In this document: positions 1-7,905 of the stretch, piece after piece | Layout: each line of letters starts with the position of its first letter | Position numbering within the stretch: the first letter of the stretch is position 1 | NCBI RefSeq assembly: GCF_017980685.1 | Contig: NZ_JACXXO010000001.1 | Span: 124,001-188,000 of the forward strand | Origin: Pseudomonas iridis | GTDB taxonomy: Bacteria > Pseudomonadota > Gammaproteobacteria > Pseudomonadales > Pseudomonadaceae | Length of the DNA stretch: 64,000 bases | Reading direction: 5' to 3' | Notes under the pieces: model-generated | Database searches by the model: none | Told to the model about the DNA's origin: nothing | Seen by the model: only the letters and a program-made list of their open reading frames with translations | Made by a program: the position numbers and the translations under genes

Positions 1-246
1 CGTCGCGACCAGAAGGATGGTCGGAAACACCGCAAAATCCAGTGGCCGCAGGGCGTAAACGCACACCAGCAGCACGACGATGGACAAGGCAATGTTGAAG
101 GTAAAAAACACGTCCAGCAGGAACGGCGGAATCGGCAACATCATCATTGCCAACATGACCAGCAGCAACAACGGCACGCCCAGATTGCCACGACTGAGAT
201 CGGCAACGTTTGAACGAGCACTGTTGAGTAACTGAGAGCGATCCAC
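1..246 (-). CDS. flhA: FlhA, flagellar export gate protein (N-terminal part only)
   Basis: The gene runs off the left edge; only the first 82 codons are present. The start is a GTG at 246-244 preceded by AAAGGAACGGGGA, and the translation begins (M)DRSQLLNSARSN followed by the first hydrophobic segments, as in Pseudomonas FlhA. FlhA is an integral membrane protein of the flagellar type III export apparatus and forms the nonameric ring that docks chaperone-substrate complexes. A sigma-54 element lies 63 bases upstream, so it heads its own transcription unit. In Pseudomonas flhA usually leads flhF-fleN-fliA, which would lie beyond the edge. Confidence 0.88.
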   Translation of the reverse strand, partial: MDRSQLLNSARSNVADLSRGNLGVPLLLLVMLAMMMLPIPPFLLDVFFTFNIALSIVVLLVCVYALRPLDFAVFPTILLVAT

Positions 247-308
247 CGGTTTTCCCCGTTCCTTTAAAGCAAACTTTTGACGCCCAGAGCGGGCTCATGG
301 CGGGTACT

Positions 309-323
309 GCAAGAAGCTTTCCA
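309..323 (-). promoter_or_regulatory. Sigma-54 (-24/-12) promoter of flhA
   Basis: The minus strand reads TGGAAAGCTTCTTGC: GG and GC are separated by exactly 10 bases and the element ends in TTGC. It lies 63 bases before the flhA start, the same distance as the other flagellar sigma-54 elements here. The -24 half is only partly canonical (TGGAAA instead of TGGCAC). Control by FleQ with RpoN is inferred from P. aeruginosa. Confidence 0.65.
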
Positions 324-386
324 ACTTTTGCCGGAGATTGAAACAGATGGGTTGATCGAGGCTTTTCTGCTGGCCGGGAGGGCTTT

Positions 387-476
387 TTCGCGAGCAGGCT
401 CGCTCCCACAGGGAACCGCATTCCAAATGTCAGAGTGAGATGCATTCCAAACTGTGGGAGCGAGCCTGCTCGCGAA
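387..476. repeat. REP pair (inverted order compared with the other three copies)
   Basis: Two 25-base arms, 387-411 and 452-476, are inverted copies of the REP unit TGTGGGAGCGAGCCTGCTCG, separated by 40 bases. The order is reverse-then-forward, whereas the copies at 7798, 11855 and 60342 are forward-then-reverse. Such pairs (REPINs) are dispersed by RAYT transposases, none of which is encoded here. It lies in the intergenic stretch upstream of flhA. Confidence 0.85.
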
Positions 477-599
477 GGGGCCATAAAATCCGGCGCGATT
501 CTTTGATTTAAGCGAAGGTGTTTATCAGACACTTGCAGACACGGGTTCCAGGCTACGAATCCTTGCGCCTTTGCCTACAGCTACACCAGAATCCGCCGG

Positions 600-790
600 C
601 TTGTGCGCCTTGGGGGTGGACCCTATTGTTGAGCCGTCGCTGATTTCTCAGTGATCGGGTTTAGCAGCCCGGGTTATCTCTAGACGCACAAATTCCGTTG
701 CCGTTATGGCGGCTTTGCGTGGGGCACTTCGGTGCGCCGGGTTCTAAAGTCCTGGTCTGCTAACCCGCGTATAGCCGCCACCCCTTTCGT
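600..790 (+). other. Structured leader of a degraded small-gene cassette
   Basis: There is no gene here, but the stretch is rich in complementary segments. GGGTTTAGCAG at 657-667 pairs with CTGCTAACCC at 757-766 (one bulge), and 721-738 forms a stem with a TTCG loop. I recall closely similar leaders ahead of DUF3077/DUF6124-type genes in other fluorescent pseudomonads. It abuts the remnant ORF and is followed by a terminator, so it was probably the 5' region of that gene. From 477 to 600 I see nothing recognisable. Confidence 0.45.
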
Positions 791-793
791 TAG

Positions 794-961
794 CCGCGAG
801 ATGCCTGCGTAACACTCGCCTCGGCCAAAACCATCGCCCAAGACTTCGCCCGCCTCTTGCCAGCATCGCAGCGCAGGACGCTGTTGGGGATCGCGCAACT
901 GATCACGCTCGGCGAACTGGCGGTGAATCGGGTAATGGATAATCTGGAGTTGCCGCAGTAG
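794..961 (+). pseudogene. C-terminal remnant of a DUF6124/DUF3077-like small Pseudomonas protein
   Basis: The open frame between a stop at 791-793 and TAG at 959-961 has no start codon. It translates to about 55 residues ending in a helical segment (LLGIAQLITLGELAVNRVMD) that resembles the C-terminal helices of small DUF6124-type proteins common in Pseudomonas. The upstream leader is joined directly to this C-terminal part, so the start and N-terminal half seem to be deleted. An intrinsic terminator follows at 1031. The family assignment is from memory of the pattern and needs a profile search. Confidence 0.5.
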
Positions 962-1030
962 CAAGGATCCATGGCGAGCTCTCCATGCCTCCATCGACCT
1001 CACAGCCAACCCAGGTTTTCGCGCAAAAAG

Positions 1031-1067
1031 AACCGCCACCCTATTCAATCGGGATGGCGGTTTTTTA
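1031..1067 (+). terminator. Intrinsic terminator after the remnant gene
   Basis: AACCGCCACC and GGATGGCGGTT form a hairpin followed by a run of six T on the plus strand. It lies 70 bases after the stop of the remnant, as expected if that gene was once a complete transcription unit. Confidence 0.75.
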
Positions 1068-1142
1068 ATTCGATCGGCAGCTCGGTCATCTGCATTGCGG
1101 CCGTAGCTGCCGACGGCTGCGATCATGTGATTACGAAGAAAA

Positions 1143-1385
1143 TCAATACCGCAGATTTGTGGCTTCGACGCCAGCCGTAGTCAGTTTGTCAAACTCGACC
1201 GATCCACCCACGTTGATCTTTACACGCGCAGCTTCGGCCAATGGGATGCTGAACGTGTACTCCCTGGCGGCCAGGAGTGCCCCGGCAGCTGCGCCAAAAG
1301 AAATACTCTGCGTGTGATGGTCTGGATCAGGCTTTATCAAGCCTTTACCGGTTTCCGGATCGTAGCGACTGAATGTACCCTTCAT
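1143..1385 (-). CDS. Small divergent cold-shock-domain-like protein (80 aa)
   Basis: I start the gene at the ATG at 1385, which has AAGGGAG at good spacing; the longer frame to 1466 lacks a ribosome site and its extension looks unlike protein. The product opens with MKGTFSRYDPETGKGLIKPD, a pattern reminiscent of the first strands of the cold-shock fold (KGxVKWF...KGFGFI). The RNP1/RNP2 aromatic residues are mostly absent, so nucleic-acid binding is uncertain. No export signal or membrane segment is seen. It lies between the remnant gene and a 221-residue hypothetical gene on the same strand. Confidence 0.5.
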   Translation of the reverse strand: MKGTFSRYDPETGKGLIKPDPDHHTQSISFGAAAGALLAAREYTFSIPLAEAARVKINVGGSVEFDKLTTAGVEATNLRY

Positions 1386-1515
1386 TGTCACGCTCCCTTG
1401 CTTTGCTCCTGATGACCGCGCAAAAAATGCTGCCGTAACCATCGGCCATGACGTCGCGCATCTCATACCTGCGTCGCAGCGCTGACAATCGTTCCCACCG
1501 ATACTGCGAACACTA

Positions 1516-2184
1516 TTACGCGGCCGTCAGCACCTGCTTGGGCGTAATCTCGCCGAAGGTCAGTTGCTTGCCATTGATGTACCGCGCACCGCGGAACATT
1601 TGCTGACCATCTACCTCCACCAAATCCTCATGCGCGTACATCAGCACGACCCTGGTTTCCGGTGCCTTGCCCGCCCGTACCGCCGAGTCGCCCTCAAGCA
1701 GGTTAAGCGCCCATTGAAAATGGATGTTCGGCAAATCCGCGATGCCAATGTGGCGCGAGGCATCCGGCAATCGCAAATCCTGACGAGCAGTCACGCGCAG
1801 CTTGCTACCGACCACTTCGAACACCGGCTTGCCATAACGCAATTCCAAACCCGCCCCCTCCGCCCATTGATCCATGTAATAACCGGGCGAGGTGAACAGT
1901 GCGAACAGCGCCTGGTTGTCGCGGATGTTGCCCGCCGCATCAAACAGATAGTTATAGGAATAGTGATAAGCCAAGCCGTCCAGCTCGGGCCTGATCGCGT
2001 TGATCGGAGTGTCGAGATAACCCGGAATGTAGACGTTGGCCATTTGCACAAAATGGGTGAAATCCAGCCCCATGTCGAAGGTGACCGTATAACGAATGGC
2101 CCGCTCTTTCGGGTTCTCCTCCAACCGCCCTGACACATACTCCAGCGTCATTCCTTCAAGCTTGCGATAGATACGCTCTGCCAT
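1516..2184 (-). CDS. Hypothetical soluble protein (222 aa)
   Basis: I do not recognise this family. The preferred start is the ATG at 2184 (MAERIYRKLEGM), preceded by CGGAG; a frame open to 2223 has no better site. The product is acidic to neutral with alternating beta-like segments (TLEYVSG, RAIRYTVTFD, TRVVLMYAHEDL) and many aromatics, and has no signal peptide or membrane helix, suggesting a cytoplasmic beta-rich protein. It lies between flhB and the flhA region without obvious operon linkage to either (113 bases from flhB). A flagellar role is not supported by anything seen here. Confidence 0.6.
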   Translation of the reverse strand: MAERIYRKLEGMTLEYVSGRLEENPKERAIRYTVTFDMGLDFTHFVQMANVYIPGYLDTPINAIRPELDGLAYHYSYNYLFDAAGNIRDNQALFALFTSPGYYMDQWAEGAGLELRYGKPVFEVVGSKLRVTARQDLRLPDASRHIGIADLPNIHFQWALNLLEGDSAVRAGKAPETRVVLMYAHEDLVEVDGQQMFRGARYINGKQLTFGEITPKQVLTAA

Positions 2185-2239
2185 GATCGTGCTCCGTGGA
2201 TGCGGAGAAAGTCCGCAGTCCATGTCACCGAATTGCGCA

Positions 2240-2295
2240 GCAGCCGTCTACTGTAAGAACTAACAGGTGCGGAGGCTTTTCAGACAGACGGCTGC
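2240..2295. repeat. 10-bp inverted repeat downstream of flhB
   Basis: GCAGCCGTCT (2240-2249) and AGACGGCTGC (2286-2295) are perfect inverse complements around a 36-base loop that itself can fold (ACTGTAAG...AACAGGT). It begins 3 bases after the flhB stop codon. There is no U tract, so it may stabilise the 3' end or be a factor-dependent terminator. Confidence 0.4.
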
Positions 2296-2297
2296 GC

Positions 2298-3437
2298 TCA
2301 GGAATCGCGCCGCAGATCCGGCGGAATCGGCAAATCATCCTTGAGCGGATCCGGACGCTTACCTTTGCCGGCCTGGTATTGGCGGATCTGATAGACGTAG
2401 GCCAATACCTGGGCAACGGCCAGGTAAAGCCCACCGGGAATTTCCTGATCGAGTTCGGTCGAGTAGTAGATCGAACGCGCCAACCCCGGCGATTCGAGGA
2501 GCATGACGTTATTGGCCACGGCAATTTCGCGGATCTTCAGTGCCAGGAAATCACTGCCCTTGGCCAGCAGTATCGGCGCCCCGCCCTTTTCCGAATCGTA
2601 TTTCAGCGCCACGGCGTAGTGGGTCGGGTTGGTGATGACCACGTCGGCGTCGGGAATCGCCGCCATCATGCGTCGCTGGGACATTTCGCGCTGGGTCTGG
2701 CGGATGCGCTGTTTGACCTCCGGCCGACCTTCCTGATCCTTGTGCTCGTCGCGCACTTCCTGCTTGGTCATCTTGAGCTTTTTCATGCTCTCCCAGATCT
2801 GCACCGGGACATCGACCGCCGCGATGATGATCAGGCCACAGGCCAGCCACAGCGTGCTCCAGCCGACCAGCACCACACTGTGAATGATCGCCAGCTCGAG
2901 TGGCTCATGGGCAATACGCAGCAAGTCATCGACGTCCGCAGCCAACACCATCAGGGCCACGGACAAGGTGATCAAAAACTTGGCCAGCGCCTTGAGCAGT
3001 TCGATGATGGCCTTCATCGAGAACATCCGCTTCAGGCCGGCTCCCGGGTTCATCCGGCTGAACTTGGGCGCCATGGAGCCTGCTGCGAACAGCCAGCCAC
3101 CGAGGGAAATCGGCCCGATCAGCGCGGCCAGCAGCAGCGTGATCATGATCGGCTGAATCGCCACCAAAGCGAGTTTCCCTGACTGCAAGAGAAACGCGCC
3201 CATGGAGCCCTGGTCCATGATCACTTCGCGCGACAGCGTGAAGTTCAGGCGCATCAGGTCCATCAGGTCTTCGGCAAGCATGCCGCCGAACACCAGCAGC
3301 GCGCCGGAACCGGCCATCATTACAGCGAGGGTGTTGAGTTCTTTGGAACGGGCAATCTCGCCCTTCTCACGGGAATCCTTTTTACGTTTCTCCGTGGGGT
3401 CTTCTGTTTTGTCCTGACCGCTTTCGCTTTCTGCCAT
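2298..3437 (-). CDS. flhB: FlhB, flagellar export gate and substrate-specificity switch
   Basis: FlhB is an inner-membrane component of the flagellar type III export gate. Its cytoplasmic domain self-cleaves and, on signal from FliK, switches export from hook to filament proteins. The 379-residue product has the charged N-terminus with TEDPTEKR, four hydrophobic segments between about residues 35 and 215, and the autocleavage motif NPTH at 270-273 followed by the C-terminal FlhB domain. Cleavage residues are intact. It is the last gene of the fliLMNOPQR-flhB run, starting 3 bases after fliR. Length and motif are typical. Confidence 0.97.
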   Translation of the reverse strand: MAESESGQDKTEDPTEKRKKDSREKGEIARSKELNTLAVMMAGSGALLVFGGMLAEDLMDLMRLNFTLSREVIMDQGSMGAFLLQSGKLALVAIQPIMITLLLAALIGPISLGGWLFAAGSMAPKFSRMNPGAGLKRMFSMKAIIELLKALAKFLITLSVALMVLAADVDDLLRIAHEPLELAIIHSVVLVGWSTLWLACGLIIIAAVDVPVQIWESMKKLKMTKQEVRDEHKDQEGRPEVKQRIRQTQREMSQRRMMAAIPDADVVITNPTHYAVALKYDSEKGGAPILLAKGSDFLALKIREIAVANNVMLLESPGLARSIYYSTELDQEIPGGLYLAVAQVLAYVYQIRQYQAGKGKRPDPLKDDLPIPPDLRRDS

Positions 3438-3440
3438 GAC

Positions 3441-4226
3441 TCAGCGCGCCCGTGCGAGTTCGCGTAGCAACTGCAAGGCCTCGGTGGCCAGCGGCTGATA
3501 CTGATTGAGAATATCCGCCAGACCGACCCAGACGATGAACAGCCCGAGCACCAGCGTCAGCGGAAAACCGATGGAGAAAATGTTCAGTTGCGGCGCGGCG
3601 CGGGTCATTACGCCGAAAGCGATGTTGACCACCAGCAACGCGGTCACTGCCGGCAGCACCAGCAGCAACGCCGCCCCCAGGACCCAGCCGAGTTTGCCGG
3701 CCAGCTCCCAATAATGCGCGGTCATCAGCCCACTACCCACCGGCAACGTGGTGAAGCTCTCGGTGAGGACTTCGAACACCACCAGATGGCCGTTCATCGA
3801 CAGGAACAACAACGTCACGAGCATGGTGAAGAACTGCCCGATCACCGCCACCGAAACGCCGTTGGCCGGGTCGACCATCGAGGCGAAGCCCATGCCCATC
3901 TGGATCGCGACAATCTGTCCGGCCACGGCAAATGCCTGGAAAAACAGCTGCAGGGAAAAGCCAAGCACGGCGCCGATCAGAATCTGCTCGGCAATCAGCA
4001 GCAAACCACTGAGATCAAGCGGACTCACCGTTGGCATCGGCGGCAGGCCCGGGACAATCACCACGGTGATCGCCACGGCGAAATACAGGCGCACGCGCCG
4101 CGGGATGAGAGTCGTGCCGAATACCGGCATGACCATCAGCATCGAGGCCACGCGAAACAGCGGCAACATGAACGTCGCCACCCAGGAACTGATCTGGGTG
4201 TCGGTCAGCTGAAGCAGCGACTGCAT
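3441..4226 (-). CDS. fliR: FliR, flagellar export gate subunit
   Basis: FliR forms, with FliP and FliQ, the core export gate in the centre of the MS ring. The 261-residue product is almost entirely hydrophobic with about six membrane segments, and it carries FliR-like stretches such as GTTLIPRRVRLYFAVAITVV and the conserved small-residue region around FASMVDPANGVSVAV. It lies 3 bases from fliQ upstream and 3 bases from flhB downstream, consistent with translational coupling. No anomaly seen. Confidence 0.96.
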   Translation of the reverse strand: MQSLLQLTDTQISSWVATFMLPLFRVASMLMVMPVFGTTLIPRRVRLYFAVAITVVIVPGLPPMPTVSPLDLSGLLLIAEQILIGAVLGFSLQLFFQAFAVAGQIVAIQMGMGFASMVDPANGVSVAVIGQFFTMLVTLLFLSMNGHLVVFEVLTESFTTLPVGSGLMTAHYWELAGKLGWVLGAALLLVLPAVTALLVVNIAFGVMTRAAPQLNIFSIGFPLTLVLGLFIVWVGLADILNQYQPLATEALQLLRELARAR

Positions 4227-4229
4227 GGC

Positions 4230-4499
4230 TTAGCCGATGACCATCGGGATGTTTTTGTACAGCTCGATGATGTATTCCATGAACGTCTGCACGATCCACG
4301 GACCGCCGACGATCAGGGTCACCAGCATCACCAGCAGACGCGGCAGAAAGCTCAAGGTCTGTTCGTTGATTTGCGTGGCCGCCTGAAACATCGCCACCAG
4401 CAAGCCCACCAACAGGCTCGGCACCACCAGAATCGCGACCATCAGTGTGGTCAGCCACAGCGCCTCACGAAAGATATCGACCGCGACTTCCGGCGTCAT
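4230..4499 (-). CDS. fliQ: FliQ, flagellar export gate subunit
   Basis: The 89-residue protein starts [15 protein letters not shown] and has two long hydrophobic helices (about residues 16-41 and 50-75), the standard FliQ/SpaQ architecture. Four FliQ copies wrap around the FliP5FliR1 core of the export gate. The ATG at 4499 overlaps the fliP stop by four bases (ATGA), indicating coupled translation. Confidence 0.96.
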   Translation of the reverse strand: MTPEVAVDIFREALWLTTLMVAILVVPSLLVGLLVAMFQAATQINEQTLSFLPRLLVMLVTLIVGGPWIVQTFMEYIIELYKNIPMVIG

Positions 4500-5254
4500 G
4501 GCGAGACACCTCCGAAACTGCTGGCCAAGGTGCCGATAATCAGCGCCCAGCCATCCACCAGCACGAACAGCATGATCTTGAACGGCAGCGAGATGATCAG
4601 CGGCGAGAGCATCATCATACCCATCGCCATCAGCACACTGGCCACGACGAGGTCGATGATCAGGAACGGAATGAAGATCATGAAGCCGATCTGGAACGCC
4701 GTTTTCAGCTCGGACGTGACGAACGCCGGCACCAGAATTGTCAGTGGTGCCTGATCCGGGGTGGCGATGTCGGTGCGCTTGGACAGGCGCATGAACAACT
4801 CAAGATCGCTGGTGCGCGTCTGGGCGAGCATGAAGTCCTTGATCGGCACCTGGGCTTTTTCCACCGCTTGCTGGGCGGTGAGTGTTTCCGCCAGATACGG
4901 TTGCAGCGCATCTTTGTTCACCCGGTCGAACACCGGCGCCATGATGAACATCGTCAGGAACAGCGCCATGCCGGTGAGGATCTGGTTCGACGGCGTCTGC
5001 TGCAAGCCCAGGGCCTGACGCAGGATCGAGAAGACGATGATGATCCGCGTAAAACTGGTCATCAGGATGACCGCCGCCGGGATAAAACTCAGCGCGGTCA
5101 TGATCAGCAGGATCTGCAGACTGACCGAATACTCCTGCGCGCCGTCGGCGTTGGTGCCCAGCGTGATCGCCGGGATCGACAACGGATCGGCGGCGAACGC
5201 CAGCGGCGCGGCCAGCATCAGGGCCAGCGTCAAGACGATGCGTAGCGCACCCAT
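4496..5254 (-). CDS. fliP: FliP, flagellar export gate core protein with cleavable signal
   Basis: FliP forms the pentameric core of the export gate. The 252-residue product begins with a signal peptide (about residues 1-21, ending AFAAD), which is typical because FliP is one of the few flagellar proteins inserted through Sec. It then shows the FliP signature regions around [18 protein letters not shown] and the final [15 protein letters not shown]. The ATG overlaps the fliO stop by one base (TAATG). Confidence 0.97.
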   Translation of the reverse strand: MGALRIVLTLALMLAAPLAFAADPLSIPAITLGTNADGAQEYSVSLQILLIMTALSFIPAAVILMTSFTRIIIVFSILRQALGLQQTPSNQILTGMALFLTMFIMAPVFDRVNKDALQPYLAETLTAQQAVEKAQVPIKDFMLAQTRTSDLELFMRLSKRTDIATPDQAPLTILVPAFVTSELKTAFQIGFMIFIPFLIIDLVVASVLMAMGMMMLSPLIISLPFKIMLFVLVDGWALIIGTLASSFGGVSP

Positions 5255-5709
5255 TACTTCTTATCCTTCTGATCCTTGCCGAGAATCCTCAGCAGATGCT
5301 GGGCAAATTCCGGCGTCGCTTTCTCGCTGGTGCTCGGCACCTCGACCGGTTCCTTGAGCACGTGCAGCGCGGTGATGGTGCCGGGGCTCAAGCCGAGCAG
5401 AATCTGCTCATTGCCGACCTGCACCAGCATCAGACGGTCACGCGGGCCGAGCGCGCGCGAGCCAATCAGCTCGATCACCTGCCCTTTGCCCGCCGGCCCT
5501 GCCTGCTGCACCCGACGCAACAGCCAGGCGAGGAAGAAGATCAACCCCAGCACCAGCAACAGGCCGAACACCAACTGCGTCAATTGCCCGGCCACGCCAC
5601 TGTTGACCATCGGTGCGGTGGCAGCGGCAGGCGCGGCGTGGCTGGCCACCGGTTCGGCGGCCAACACGCTCAGGGGCAAGGCCAGCAGAGCCCAGAGAAA
5701 CCTTTTCAC
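5254..5709 (-). CDS. fliO: FliO, export gate assembly protein
   Basis: FliO is a single-pass membrane protein that helps FliP assemble and is not part of the mature gate. The 151-residue product starts at a GTG (5709) directly after the fliN stop. It has a hydrophobic N-terminal signal ([15 protein letters not shown]) and a membrane segment near residues 43-65 ([19 protein letters not shown]), then a basic cytoplasmic domain with the FliO motif [15 protein letters not shown]. The C-terminus is lysine rich. Confidence 0.93.
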   Translation of the reverse strand: MKRFLWALLALPLSVLAAEPVASHAAPAAATAPMVNSGVAGQLTQLVFGLLLVLGLIFFLAWLLRRVQQAGPAGKGQVIELIGSRALGPRDRLMLVQVGNEQILLGLSPGTITALHVLKEPVEVPSTSEKATPEFAQHLLRILGKDQKDKK

Positions 5710-6162
5710 TCAGCGCAGCTTCTTGATGCGTTCGCTTGGGCTGATCACGTCAGTCAGGCGGATGCCGAACTTCTCGTTGACCACCACTACTTCGCCGTGA
5801 GCGATCAGCGTGCCGTTGACCAGCACGTCCAGCGGCTCACCGGCCAGGCGATCGAGCTCGATCACCGAACCCTGGTTGAGTTGCAGCAGGTTGCGGATGT
5901 TGATGTCGGTGCTGCCGACTTCCATCGAAATGGACACCGGGATGTCGAGGATCACGTCCAGGTTCGGGCCGTCCAGTGTCACTGGATCATTGCTCTTCGG
6001 CACGCTGCCGAACTCTTCCATCGGCAGACGCGAGCCGCTGGATGCATCGGCCGCCAGCAGTGCGTCGATTTCGGATTGACCATCACCGGTCTCTTCCAGG
6101 GCAGCAGCCCATTCGTCAGCCAGTGCCTGATCGTCCTGGGCGTTCATATCGTCGTTCATCAT
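5710..6162 (-). CDS. fliN: FliN, C-ring switch protein
   Basis: FliN forms, with FliM and FliG, the cytoplasmic C-ring that sets rotation direction and docks FliH. The 150-residue product has an acidic N-terminal region (DDQALADEWAAALEE, ALLAADAS) and a C-terminal SpoA/FliN domain from about residue 68 (LDVILDIPVSISMEVG through FGIRLTDVISPSERIKKL). Two adjacent ATG codons are possible starts, with AGGA upstream. It lies 51 bases after fliM and abuts the fliO GTG. Confidence 0.96.
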   Translation of the reverse strand: MMNDDMNAQDDQALADEWAAALEETGDGQSEIDALLAADASSGSRLPMEEFGSVPKSNDPVTLDGPNLDVILDIPVSISMEVGSTDINIRNLLQLNQGSVIELDRLAGEPLDVLVNGTLIAHGEVVVVNEKFGIRLTDVISPSERIKKLR

Positions 6163-6213
6163 TTGTCCTCGGCGGGCAAAAATTCAGCTAAATGTGGGGG
6201 TGAAAGCGCCGCT

Positions 6214-7182
6214 TCAGCGACGCTCGATCGGCTCGATCACCTGCAACGCGAGGTTGCCTTTGTGCGAACCCATCTTGACCTTGAAGGCCGGCACGCCGTT
6301 GGCGCGCATGATCATTTCGTCCGGCATCTCGACCGGGATCACATCCCCCGGCTGCATGTGCAGGATGTCGCGCAGCTTCAACTGGCGTCGGGCCACGGTG
6401 GCACCGATCGGCACGTCGACATCGAGCACGTCCTGGCGCAGGGCGTTGACCCAGCGCTCGTCCTGATCGTCGAGGTCCGACTGGAAACCGGCGTCGAGCA
6501 TTTCACGCACCGGCTCGATCATCGAGTACGGCATGGTCACGTGCAGGTCGCCGCCACCGCCATCGAGTTCGATGTGGAAGGTGGAGACCACAATCGCTTC
6601 GCTCGGGCCGACGATGTTGGCCATGGCCGGGTTCACTTCCGAGTTGATGTACTCGAAATTGACTTCCATGATCGCCTGCCAGGCTTCTTTCAGATCGACG
6701 AAGGCCTGCTCCAGCACCATGCGCACCACGCGCAATTCGGTCGGGGTGAATTCACGCCCTTCGATCTTGGCGTGACGGCCGTCGCCGCCGAAGAAGTTGT
6801 CCACCAGTTTGAACACCAGTTTGGCGTCGAGGATGAACAGCGCGGTGCCGCGCAGGGGTTTGATCTTGACCAGGTTGAGACTGGTCGGCACATACAACGA
6901 GTGCACGTATTCGCCGAACTTCATCACCTGTACGCCACCGACGGCAACGTCCGCCGAGCGGCGCAGCATGTTGAACATGCTGATGCGGGTGTAGCGGGCA
7001 AAACGCTCGTTGATCATTTCCAGAGTCGGCATGCGTCCACGGACGATGCGATCCTGGCTGGTCAGGTCGTAGCTTTTGACACTGCCGGGTTCGGCAGCGT
7101 TATCGGTCTGTACCAGACCATCGTCGACGCCATGCAACAGCGCATCGATTTCATCCTGGGACAGCAGATCCTGCACGGCCAT
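6214..7182 (-). CDS. fliM: FliM, C-ring switch protein and CheY-P target
   Basis: The 322-residue product has the N-terminal CheY-binding peptide LSQDEIDALLHG (residues 7-18), the central CheC-like domain, and a C-terminal SpoA domain. FliM receives CheY-P and transmits the switch signal through FliG. It lies 9 bases after fliL in the fliLMNOPQR-flhB unit. No unusual features. Confidence 0.97.
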   Translation of the reverse strand: MAVQDLLSQDEIDALLHGVDDGLVQTDNAAEPGSVKSYDLTSQDRIVRGRMPTLEMINERFARYTRISMFNMLRRSADVAVGGVQVMKFGEYVHSLYVPTSLNLVKIKPLRGTALFILDAKLVFKLVDNFFGGDGRHAKIEGREFTPTELRVVRMVLEQAFVDLKEAWQAIMEVNFEYINSEVNPAMANIVGPSEAIVVSTFHIELDGGGGDLHVTMPYSMIEPVREMLDAGFQSDLDDQDERWVNALRQDVLDVDVPIGATVARRQLKLRDILHMQPGDVIPVEMPDEMIMRANGVPAFKVKMGSHKGNLALQVIEPIERR

Positions 7183-7191
7183 GTCGTGTTC

Positions 7192-7695
7192 CTACTGCAG
7201 TACGAAATTAGTGAAAAGCAACTGTTCGATCACCACTTTGCCCAGCTCTTTCTGCGCCACTTCCTGCACGCTGGCGGTGGCCTTCTGGCGCAACATTTCC
7301 TGGCCGACCGGGGTCGCCAAGGTGGCGAAGTCCTGACCGGAGAAGAGCATTACCAGGTTGTTGCGGATCACCGGCATGTGCACTTTCAGCGCTTCCAGGT
7401 CGGCCTGGTTACGCGCCAGCATGGTGATGCTCACCTGCATGTAGCGCTGACGGCCGTTCTGGTTGTAGTTGGCGACAAAGGCGGGGGCCATCGGCTCGAA
7501 AATCGCCGGCTGCTTGCCGACCGGCGCTGCTTGGGCGGCATCGGCAGGCTTGCTCTGAGCGCTGTGCATGAAGAACCAGGTCGCCCCCACGGACGCACCA
7601 ATGGCCAACAACAACGCCAGCACGATCACAATGATCAGCTTGAGTTTGCCTTTGGTTGCGGGGTCTTTTACTGCTGCTGTTTCGCTCTTCGCCAT
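7192..7695 (-). CDS. fliL: FliL, basal-body-associated stator partner
   Basis: The 167-residue product has a short lysine-rich cytoplasmic N-terminus, one membrane helix (about residues 19-42, KLIIVIVLALLLAIGASVGA) and a periplasmic FliL domain with LVMLFSGQDFATLATPVGQE. FliL rings surround the stators and support torque at high load. It is the first gene of its operon: a clear sigma-54 element lies 52 bases upstream. A REP pair separates that promoter from fliK. Confidence 0.95.
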   Translation of the reverse strand: MAKSETAAVKDPATKGKLKLIIVIVLALLLAIGASVGATWFFMHSAQSKPADAAQAAPVGKQPAIFEPMAPAFVANYNQNGRQRYMQVSITMLARNQADLEALKVHMPVIRNNLVMLFSGQDFATLATPVGQEMLRQKATASVQEVAQKELGKVVIEQLLFTNFVLQ

Positions 7696-7746
7696 GCCAA
7701 TAATCCGTCACTATTCGGGTTTTCACAGTCGCACGGCAAGGCAAGA

Positions 7747-7761
7747 GCAAGTGTTATGCCA
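7747..7761 (-). promoter_or_regulatory. Sigma-54 promoter of fliLMNOPQR-flhB
   Basis: The minus strand reads TGGCATAACACTTGC, a near-consensus -24/-12 element with GG-N10-GC spacing, 52 bases before the fliL ATG. P. aeruginosa fliL is a FleQ/RpoN class II gene, which fits. Confidence 0.85.
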
Positions 7762-7797
7762 GAAGTGTTGGAGGGGAGGACGGGCACCATAAAACAA

Positions 7798-7888
7798 CTG
7801 TGGGAGCGAGCCTGCTCGCGAAAGCGTTGTAACAGTCGACATAAAGTTGAATGTTAAACCGCATTCGCGAGCAGGCTCGCTCCCACAA
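7798..7888. repeat. REP pair (REPIN) between fliK and fliL
   Basis: A forward REP arm (7798-7822) and a reverse arm (7864-7888) are separated by 41 bases. It occupies the space after the fliK stop codon and before the fliL promoter, so transcribed from fliK it would fold into a long stem. Confidence 0.9.
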
Positions 7889-7905
7889 GGGCGATCAGTG
7901 CTTTA

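Noticed and set aside
5296..7857. An 853-codon open frame on the plus strand opposite fliL-fliO
   Set aside because: It is antisense to well-supported flagellar genes, His/Gln/Arg-rich from GC-codon reflection, and has no matching family or ribosome site.
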